A stretch of 6,552 nt of DNA from Candidatus Pelagibacter sp. (GTDB taxonomy: Bacteria > Pseudomonadota > Alphaproteobacteria > Pelagibacterales > Pelagibacteraceae). A model generated the notes under the pieces. That model saw only the letters and a program-made list of their open reading frames with translations. It did not search any database and had not been told where the DNA came from. Each line of letters begins with the position of its first letter. The first letter of the stretch is position 1. The DNA lies in contig JAOHKR010000029.1 of NCBI GenBank assembly GCA_028101445.1, forward strand, positions 1-6,552. Direction: 5' to 3'. Below, piece by piece: positions 1 through 5,351 of this stretch. A program made the translations under genes and the position numbers.

Positions 1-986
1 TCTCATTTAATCTAAAAGATAAATATAAAAATGAATTATCCTACACTTATTCGCCTATTGAAAAAGTTGGAGTTTATGTGCCTGGCGGCATGGCTAGTTA
101 CCCTAGCACTGTATTAATGAATTGCATTCCAGCAATAGTCGCAGGTGTAAAAAATATTTATTTAACAACACCTGCTCTTGATTCTAAAATTAATCCAGCA
201 GTAATATATGCTGCAAAAAAATGTGGTGTAAAAAAAATTTATAAAGCAGGGGGAGCACAATCAATAGCAGCGTTTGCTTATGGAACTCGATCTTTCGAAA
301 AAGTGGATAAAATAGTCGGACCTGGTAATGCGTATGTTGCAAATGCAAAAAAGCAAGTATTTGGAGATGTAGGTATTGATATGATAGCCGGCCCATCTGA
401 AGTAACAGTAGTTGCAGACAAATATGCAAATCCAAATTGGATAGCAGCTGATTTAATAGCTCAAGCAGAGCATGATTTCTTTGCACAATCAATTTTAATA
501 TCTGATGATTTAAATTTAATAAAATCTGTAAACGAGTATCTTAAAAAACAACTAAATAATTTACCAAAAAAAAATATAGCCTCTAAAAGTCTTAAAAAAT
601 TTGGATTAGCAATTTATACTAGTGGAAAAAAAAATATTTTAGAAATAATTAATACTATTGCCCCGGAACATTTAGAGCTTAATACGAGAAAAAATAAAGA
701 AATTATAAAAGAAGTAAAAAATGCTGGATCAATTTTTATTGGTGAATATTCTCCAGAAGCCATGGGAGATTATATTGCTGGACCTAACCACGTATTACCT
801 ACATCTGGATCTGCAAGGTTTTCTTCTGGATTATCAGTAAATGATTTTTTAAAGAGACATTCACTAATAAAAATTTCAAAAACAGGTATTGAAAGATTGG
901 GACCATCAGTTATAAATTTAGCGCAGCATGAAAATTTAGAAGGTCATGCAAATTCGATTAAAATAAGATTAAAAAAGGATAAATAA
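1..986 (+). CDS. hisD: Histidinol dehydrogenase, 5' end outside window (partial)
   Basis: HisD performs the last two steps of histidine biosynthesis in the cytoplasm, oxidising L-histidinol to L-histidine with 2 NAD+ and a bound Zn2+. The reading frame is open to the left edge (first whole codon at base 3), so the GTG at 78 is an internal valine and not a start. The visible 327 residues are about three quarters of the usual ~430. Family blocks in order: VPGGMASYPS near 78-107, GGAQSIAAFAYGT near 249-287, VGPGNAYVA and GIDMIAGPSEV (about 315-407), AQAEHD at 459-476, IAPEHLEL at 657-680, GDYIAGPNHVLPTSG at 765-809, and the C-terminal HAN near 945. By alignment with the E. coli enzyme, the zinc ligands are the Gln at 462, His at 471, Asp at 768 and His at 945, and the catalytic Glu-His pair is at 666-671. 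All are present, so the enzyme should be active. The stop TAA (984-986) directly abuts infA, which implies co-transcription. Confidence 0.97.
   Translation, partial: SFNLKDKYKNELSYTYSPIEKVGVYVPGGMASYPSTVLMNCIPAIVAGVKNIYLTTPALDSKINPAVIYAAKKCGVKKIYKAGGAQSIAAFAYGTRSFEKVDKIVGPGNAYVANAKKQVFGDVGIDMIAGPSEVTVVADKYANPNWIAADLIAQAEHDFFAQSILISDDLNLIKSVNEYLKKQLNNLPKKNIASKSLKKFGLAIYTSGKKNILEIINTIAPEHLELNTRKNKEIIKEVKNAGSIFIGEYSPEAMGDYIAGPNHVLPTSGSARFSSGLSVNDFLKRHSLIKISKTGIERLGPSVINLAQHENLEGHANSIKIRLKKDK
975..979 (+). promoter_or_regulatory. Shine-Dalgarno site for infA inside the hisD 3' end
   Basis: AAGGA lies within the last codons of hisD, 7 bases before the TTG at 987. It is one of the few recognisable ribosome binding sites in the window, and it supports the non-ATG start of infA. 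It also suggests that ribosomes finishing hisD can re-initiate on infA with no gap. Confidence 0.65.
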
Positions 987-1202
987 TTGGCAAAACAAGA
1001 AACTTTAGAGTTTAAAGGAAAAGTAACAGAATTATTACCTAACGCTATGTTTAGAGTTAAACTAGAGAACAATCATGAAATTTTAGCTCACACGGCTGGA
1101 AAACTTAGAAAAAATCGAATAAGAGTTCTAGCGGGTGATAATGTTATGGTTGAAATGACACCATATGATTTAACTAAAGGTAGAATAACTTTTAGATTTT
1201 AG
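987..1202 (+). CDS. infA: Translation initiation factor IF-1 (TTG start)
   Basis: IF-1 binds the 30S A site during initiation and works with IF-2 and IF-3 in start-site selection. The 71-residue product matches the usual ~72-residue single OB-fold protein along its whole length: the N-terminal (M)[58 protein letters not shown]. The start must be the TTG at 987. The codon before it is the in-frame hisD stop, the next Met is residue 21 inside the OB fold, and the family N-terminus begins here. A Shine-Dalgarno-like AAGGA at 975-979, inside the hisD end, lies 7 bases upstream and supports this start. Translation is probably coupled to hisD termination. The TAG stop (1200-1202) shares its G with the first base of the downstream tRNA. 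Identification is very secure; the start is nearly forced by the sequence. Confidence 0.97.
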   Translation: MAKQETLEFKGKVTELLPNAMFRVKLENNHEILAHTAGKLRKNRIRVLAGDNVMVEMTPYDLTKGRITFRF

Positions 1203-1276
1203 GCCTTGTAGCTCAGTAGTAGAGCAGTACCCTGAAAAGGTATGTGTCGTTTGTGCGATTCAAACCAAGGCCACCA
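1202..1276 (+). tRNA. trnF: tRNA-Phe (anticodon GAA), CCA encoded
   Basis: The cloverleaf folds fully in 75 bases. The acceptor stem is GGCCTTG (1202-1208) with CAAGGCC (1266-1272), all seven paired. U8 and A9 are at 1209-1210. The D-stem is GCTC/GAGC around a 7-base loop AGTAGTA (1215-1221). The anticodon stem GTACC/GGTAT (one G-U pair) encloses CTGAAAA, with anticodon GAA at 1234-1236, decoding UUC/UUU. The variable loop is GTGTC, as in E. coli tRNA-Phe. The T-stem GTTTG/CAAAC encloses TGCGATT (1254-1260). Discriminator A is at 1273 and the encoded CCA at 1274-1276. Two departures stand out: the D-loop lacks the G18G19 pair, and T-loop position 55 is G instead of U. Base 1 is the last base of the infA stop codon. 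No separate promoter is evident, so it is probably processed from the hisD-infA transcript. Anticodon and gene identity are secure; the fitness effect of the odd elbow is unknown. Confidence 0.95.
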
Positions 1277-1332
1277 TCAACTTGTTTTACACATCGATAT
1301 ACAAATTTTTTTCTGATAATTATAATAATCTT
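1277..1332 (+). promoter_or_regulatory. phrB: AT-rich spacer with possible phrB promoter
   Basis: These 56 bases lie between the tRNA CCA end and the preferred phrB ATG. A TATAAT at 1321-1326 sits 17 bases after TATACA (1298-1303), a partial match to TTGACA. If used, transcription would begin at about 1333, which is the phrB ATG, so the message would be leaderless or nearly so. No Shine-Dalgarno site is visible before that ATG, in keeping with this. A run of seven T at 1306-1312 follows the tRNA but has no convincing hairpin ahead of it. In such AT-rich sequence these boxes can arise by chance, so confidence is low. Confidence 0.35.
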
Positions 1333-2736
1333 ATGAGTAAAAAAATTGGTTTATTTTGGTTAAGAGATGATTTTAGAGTTACAAAAAATCACGGTTTAGC
1401 AGAGGCAACAAAAAATCATGATCAGGTAGTTGTTTTTTACTTATATAAAAAATCAACATATGAAAATCAAGAAGCACAAAAATGGTGGTTAAACAAATCA
1501 CTAATTCATTTTCAAAAAAAATTAAACGGGTACAATATTAGTCTTGAAATACTTAAAACAGAATCCTTTAAATCCTTTTTTAATAAATTAGTAAAAAAAA
1601 AGGATATTTCAATATATTGGAATAAAGTTTATGAGCCAGACTATTTAAAATTTGATAAGTATCTTTTAAAAAATCTAACAGCAATGAATATTCCTTTTAA
1701 AGTTTGTAAAGGTAATGTTCTTAATGAAATAGATGAAATAAAAAAAAATGATGGCACCCCTTTTAAAGTATTCACTCCATTTTGGAGAAACGCTGAAAAC
1801 CATTATATTGAAAAAATTCCATCAAAAGAAAAAATAATAAAAAAATGTTTGAGGAAAAAAAATTACTTTCAAGGTTGTATTGATCCTGCACAAATATTAC
1901 CAAAAAATAATTGGTTTAAAAATTTTGAAAAAATCTGGTCTCCTAATGAAGAGAGTGCTTTAAAGGAATTACAAAATTTCATTAAAAATAGAATTGTTGA
2001 TTATTCTGATAGCCGAAATTATCCGAGTATAATTGGAACATCTAAACTATCTCCTTATATTAAATTTGGTCAGATACATGTTGAAACAATTTGGAAGGAA
2101 TGCACAAATGCTAAGAAAAAAAAAATTGGGACATCAAAATTTTTAACTGAAATTGGATGGAGAGAATTTAATCATACATTGATAAATCATTTTCCACATA
2201 TGTTAAAAAATAATTATTCAAAAAAATTTGATAAATTTCCATGGGAAAAAAATGCTAAATTTTTATCAGCTTGGAAAAAAGGTTTAACCGGTTACCCCAT
2301 TGTAGATGCGGGTATGAGAGAGCTTTATTCAACTGGATGGATGCACAACAGAGTGAGAATGATTGTTGGATCATTTTTAGTTAAACATTTACTAATTAAT
2401 TGGAAAGAAGGAGAACAATATTTTAAAAATTGCCTATTAGATTACAGTGAAGCAAGTAATGTAGCAGGGTGGCAATGGGTTGCAGGAAGTGGTGCCGATG
2501 CTGCACCATATTTTAGAATTTTTAATCCAATACTCCAAGGAGAAAAATTTGATAAAGAAGGAGAATATGTAAAAAGATGGGTACCAGAATTAAAAAATGT
2601 TTCAAAAAAATTCATACACAAACCATGGGAACTCAAAGATGAAAAAAATTTCAAATTAGGGAGAGATTATCCATTGCCATTGGTTAAACATGAAGAAGCA
2701 AGAGTAAAAGCACTGAATGCATTTAAAAGAATTTAG
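1333..2736 (+). CDS. phrB: Deoxyribodipyrimidine (CPD) photolyase, class I
   Basis: This is a flavoprotein that uses blue/near-UV light to split cyclobutane pyrimidine dimers in DNA. The 467 residues from the ATG at 1333 match the usual ~470. The N-terminal alpha/beta antenna domain begins IGLFWLRDDFRV (residues 5-16), includes VYEP near 99-102 and GTPFKVFTPFWR near 141-152. The C-terminal helical FAD domain includes SPYIKFGQI, EIGWREF (273-279), TGYPIVDAGMRELYSTGWMHNRVRM and WQWVAGSGADAAPYFRIFNP. Aligned to E. coli PhrB, the electron-transfer tryptophans (306, 359, 382) correspond to W304, W357 and W380. The flavin-facing Asn378 corresponds to N376, and the dimer-pocket residues E274, W277, N341, R342 and M345 to E273, W276, N339, R340 and M343. 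Retention of this Met and of MHNR favours CPD photolyase over a (6-4) photolyase or cryptochrome. The frame also extends to a TTG at 1282, but that adds 17 residues outside the family and starts 6 bases after the tRNA. The gene converges on secA. Confidence 0.93.
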   Translation: MSKKIGLFWLRDDFRVTKNHGLAEATKNHDQVVVFYLYKKSTYENQEAQKWWLNKSLIHFQKKLNGYNISLEILKTESFKSFFNKLVKKKDISIYWNKVYEPDYLKFDKYLLKNLTAMNIPFKVCKGNVLNEIDEIKKNDGTPFKVFTPFWRNAENHYIEKIPSKEKIIKKCLRKKNYFQGCIDPAQILPKNNWFKNFEKIWSPNEESALKELQNFIKNRIVDYSDSRNYPSIIGTSKLSPYIKFGQIHVETIWKECTNAKKKKIGTSKFLTEIGWREFNHTLINHFPHMLKNNYSKKFDKFPWEKNAKFLSAWKKGLTGYPIVDAGMRELYSTGWMHNRVRMIVGSFLVKHLLINWKEGEQYFKNCLLDYSEASNVAGWQWVAGSGADAAPYFRIFNPILQGEKFDKEGEYVKRWVPELKNVSKKFIHKPWELKDEKNFKLGRDYPLPLVKHEEARVKALNAFKRI

Positions 2737-2799
2737 TAATTAAATATTGTCATAACAATAGTTCAATTTTTTAATCATCTGCAAGGATATTTTTAATTT
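2737..2799. terminator. Convergent spacer with weak AT hairpin, possible bidirectional terminator
   Basis: These 63 bases separate the 3' ends of phrB (+) and secA (-). A perfect 6-bp inverted repeat TATTGT / ACAATA (2745-2750 and 2755-2760) encloses the loop CATA, and six T follow at 2767-2772 on the + strand. An outer ATTAAA (2739-2744) can pair with TTTAAT (2770-2775) across a bulge. The stem holds only one G-C pair, so as an intrinsic terminator it is weak. Its position between converging genes is the main support. No other feature or small ORF is seen here. Confidence 0.35.
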
Positions 2800-5307
2800 T
2801 TACCACCTTTTTTTTTTTCCTTTTTTATTTAATTTTTTTTCGCTTGTTATTTTTTGTTCATTCTCTTCGTTAGAAATAACAATATTTAAATTAAAGAGGA
2901 ATTTTATCAGGTCATTTTTAATTTTTGCTAATAATCCTTCAAATAATACAAACGCTTCTTTTTTAAATTCTGAAAGAGGATCTTTCTGACCATATTGACG
3001 AAGCCCTATGACTTGTCTTAGTTGCTCTAAATATTGTAAGTGAGATCTCCAAGAGAAATCAATTATTTGAAGAAATATTTTCTTTTCTAAACTGTTATTT
3101 TGATTTTCACCTAAAATTGCAACTCTAGACTTCTTTTTATTTGAATAGTAGTCCTTCATTTTTTCGTTAAACTCACTTTCATTTAACTTTCCACATTCTA
3201 AAAGCTGAGAGTCATTATATGCATTTCCAGTAATACCTTTTATTTCTGTTAGAAAGTTTTTTTCATCATGTGATTTTTGATAGTCTATTCTTGTATTATT
3301 TAGATTTATTAATACTTCATCAAAAAAATCTCTCAAAATTTCATTTATATTATTTTCTTTTAGTATTTTAAGTCTTTGTGAAAATATAACTTGTCTTTGG
3401 TCATTCATAACATCGTCAAATTTAATTAAAGTTTTTCTTATATCAAAATTTCTGGTTTCTACTTTTTTTTGAGCTCTCTCCATTGCTTTGTTAATCCAGG
3501 GATGATCAATAGACTCATTTTCTTTGAGACCTAATTTTTTGAGCATTCCATCAATAGAGTCTCCTCCAAAAATTCTCATTAATTCGTCTTGCAAGCTTAT
3601 AAAAAAAATTGTGCTACCTGGATCTCCTTGTCTGCCTGATCGTCCTCTTAACTGATTATCTATTCGTCTACTTTCATGACGTTCTGTACCAATTATGAAT
3701 AATCCTCCAAGATCTTTTACTTGAGACTCATTTTTTCTTATTTCATCTACATCGACTTTTTTGCCATCCTCAATAAAATCTTTATTTCCACCTAATTTAA
3801 TATCAGTTCCTCTACCCGCCATATTAGTAGCAATTGTAATGGCTTTAACTTTACCTGCTTCAGCAATTATCTTTGCTTCTTTTTCATGTTGTTTAGCATT
3901 TAATACATTATGTTTTATTTTTTTCTGATTTAGGTAAGTGGAAATTTTTTCTGACTTTTCTATACTTGTTGTACCAACTAAGACTGGTTGTCCTTTTTTA
4001 TTACACTCAATTATTTTATTAGTTATTGCGTTGTATTTTTCTTTTTCTGTTCTAAAAATTTGATCGTTAAAATCTTTTCTTAACATTTTTCTATTTGTAG
4101 GAATAGAAACAACATTCAATTTATAGATGTCATGAAATTCTTCAGACTCAGTCATAGCAGTTCCAGTCATTCCAGCTAATTTTTTATATAATCTAAAATA
4201 ATTTTGATATGTTATAGATGCAAGAGTTTGATTTTCTTCTTCTACTTTGACATTTTCTTTTGCTTCTATTGCTTGATGCAAGCCGTCAGAAAACCTTCTT
4301 CCATCTAAAACTCTTCCTGTAAACTCATCTATTATTTGTACTTTTCCGTTCCTTACAATGTAGTCTGTATCTTTTTTGAAAAGAAGGTTTGCTTTTAATG
4401 CTTGATTGATATGATGCACAAGATCCAAATTACCCGGATCATAAAAGTTATTATTTTTTAATATTCCTTTTTGTTTAGCTAAATTTTCAATTTTATCTAT
4501 TCCAGCATCAGTCAGAATTGCATTTTTATTTTTTTCATCCAATTCAAAATCATTTCTTTTCAAATATTTAATAAATTCGTTAGAAGTAAGATAAAGTGTA
4601 GTTTTGTCGTCTAGCTTACCTGAAATTATTAGCGGAGTTCTAGACTCATCTATTAAAATACTATCTACTTCATCAACTATACAAAAGTTGTGGCTTCTCT
4701 GAACCATTTCAATCAACTCATATTTCATGTTATCTCTCAGGTAATCAAACCCCAATTCATTGTTAGTCGCATAAGTGATGTCACATAGATAATTTTTTTT
4801 TCTATCAGCATCGTCTAAATTATTTGTAATACATCCTGTTGAAACTCCCAGGTAGTCAAAAACTTTACCCATCCATGCAGAGTCTCTTTTAGCCAGGTAA
4901 TCATTAACTGTAACAATATGCACACCTTTATTCGTTAAGGAGTTTAAATATGCTGGCAAAGTTGATACCAATGTTTTTCCTTCACCTGTTTTCATTTCAG
5001 CAATTTTTCCACTATGTAGAATTAGTCCGCCGGCTAATTGAACGTCATAATGTCTTTCCCCTAAGGTTCTTTTTGCCGCTTCTCTTACTAAAGCAAAACT
5101 CTCTGGAATGATTTCGTTTATCTTAAATGATCCACTTTGGGCATTATTTTTAAAATTGAATGTTTTTTCCTTAAAGTCACCTTCAGATAGTGATTTGGTT
5201 TCACTCTCTTTTTCATTTATGGCTTGAATTAAATTTTGAATTTTATCTAATTCCTGTTGATTAGTGCTTTTAAATATTTTATTTAAAGTTCTTGAAAATA
5301 TATTCAT
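2800..5307 (-). CDS. secA: Preprotein translocase ATPase SecA, without SEC-C zinc motif
   Basis: SecA is the ATPase that drives unfolded preproteins through SecYEG at the inner membrane. With the ATG at 5307 the product has 835 residues. The N-terminus (MNIFSRTLNKIF) aligns with known SecA starts; an upstream TTG at 5358 would add 17 unrelated residues and overlap argJ. Features in order: Q-motif region DVQLAGG (about 88-94), Walker A MKTGEGKT (105-112), Walker B DEVD (212-215) leading to DESRTPLIISG, preprotein-crosslinking domain (roughly 220-355), NYFRLYKKLAGMTGTA (about 369-384), GTTSIEKSE (445-453), MAGRGTDIKLGG (496-507), arginine-finger motif NQLRGRSGRQGDPG (about 551-564), helical scaffold (about 604-645) and the C-terminal block HLQYLEQLRQVIGLRQYGQKDP (756-777). 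All ATPase motifs are intact. The protein ends in a Lys-rich tail (KKGKKKRW) with no CxC...CH/C cluster, and is shorter than the ~900-residue SecA of E. coli. A weak AGAAG lies 4 bases before the ATG. The gene is transcribed divergently from argJ. Confidence 0.97.
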   Translation of the reverse strand: MNIFSRTLNKIFKSTNQQELDKIQNLIQAINEKESETKSLSEGDFKEKTFNFKNNAQSGSFKINEIIPESFALVREAAKRTLGERHYDVQLAGGLILHSGKIAEMKTGEGKTLVSTLPAYLNSLTNKGVHIVTVNDYLAKRDSAWMGKVFDYLGVSTGCITNNLDDADRKKNYLCDITYATNNELGFDYLRDNMKYELIEMVQRSHNFCIVDEVDSILIDESRTPLIISGKLDDKTTLYLTSNEFIKYLKRNDFELDEKNKNAILTDAGIDKIENLAKQKGILKNNNFYDPGNLDLVHHINQALKANLLFKKDTDYIVRNGKVQIIDEFTGRVLDGRRFSDGLHQAIEAKENVKVEEENQTLASITYQNYFRLYKKLAGMTGTAMTESEEFHDIYKLNVVSIPTNRKMLRKDFNDQIFRTEKEKYNAITNKIIECNKKGQPVLVGTTSIEKSEKISTYLNQKKIKHNVLNAKQHEKEAKIIAEAGKVKAITIATNMAGRGTDIKLGGNKDFIEDGKKVDVDEIRKNESQVKDLGGLFIIGTERHESRRIDNQLRGRSGRQGDPGSTIFFISLQDELMRIFGGDSIDGMLKKLGLKENESIDHPWINKAMERAQKKVETRNFDIRKTLIKFDDVMNDQRQVIFSQRLKILKENNINEILRDFFDEVLINLNNTRIDYQKSHDEKNFLTEIKGITGNAYNDSQLLECGKLNESEFNEKMKDYYSNKKKSRVAILGENQNNSLEKKIFLQIIDFSWRSHLQYLEQLRQVIGLRQYGQKDPLSEFKKEAFVLFEGLLAKIKNDLIKFLFNLNIVISNEENEQKITSEKKLNKKGKKKRW

Positions 5308-5351
5308 TATACTTCTATATATGTATTTATAATTTAAATTAAACAATAATA
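5308..5351. promoter_or_regulatory. Divergent secA-argJ promoter region
   Basis: Only 44 bases, almost all A/T, separate the secA ATG (5307, -) from the argJ ATG (5352, +), so both promoters must overlap here or extend into the genes. On the + strand, TATAAT at 5328-5333 is well placed as an argJ -10 box, giving a leader of about 12 bases with no Shine-Dalgarno site. On the - strand, TATAAA (5331 to 5326) or TATATA (5321 to 5316) could serve secA, with TTGTTT (5346 to 5341) as a partial -35 for the latter. The existence of promoters here is inferred from geometry; the individual boxes are tentative. Confidence 0.5.

Noticed and set aside
78..80. GTG at 78 as the hisD start
   Set aside because: The same frame is open to the left edge and encodes typical HisD sequence (for example EKVGVYVPGG) across this position.
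190..492. 100-codon minus-strand open frame
   Set aside because: It lies wholly inside the conserved hisD core, and its product is Leu/His-rich with no recognisable family: an antisense shadow.
1202..1276. tRNA-Phe as a decayed pseudogene because of its odd loops
   Set aside because: All four stems pair without mismatch (one G-U), and anticodon, discriminator and CCA are intact, which is not expected of a decaying copy.
1282..1312. Terminator after tRNA-Phe
   Set aside because: There is a seven-T run at 1306-1312, but only a 4-bp TTGT/ACAA pairing with a 15-base loop precedes it, too weak to call.
1282..1332. TTG at 1282 as the phrB start
   Set aside because: The 17 extra residues have no counterpart in photolyases, whose conserved N-terminus fits the ATG at 1333, and the TTG would lie 6 bases after the tRNA CCA end.
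2442..2654. 70-codon minus-strand open frame
   Set aside because: It is antisense to the conserved FAD-binding end of phrB and has no family resemblance.
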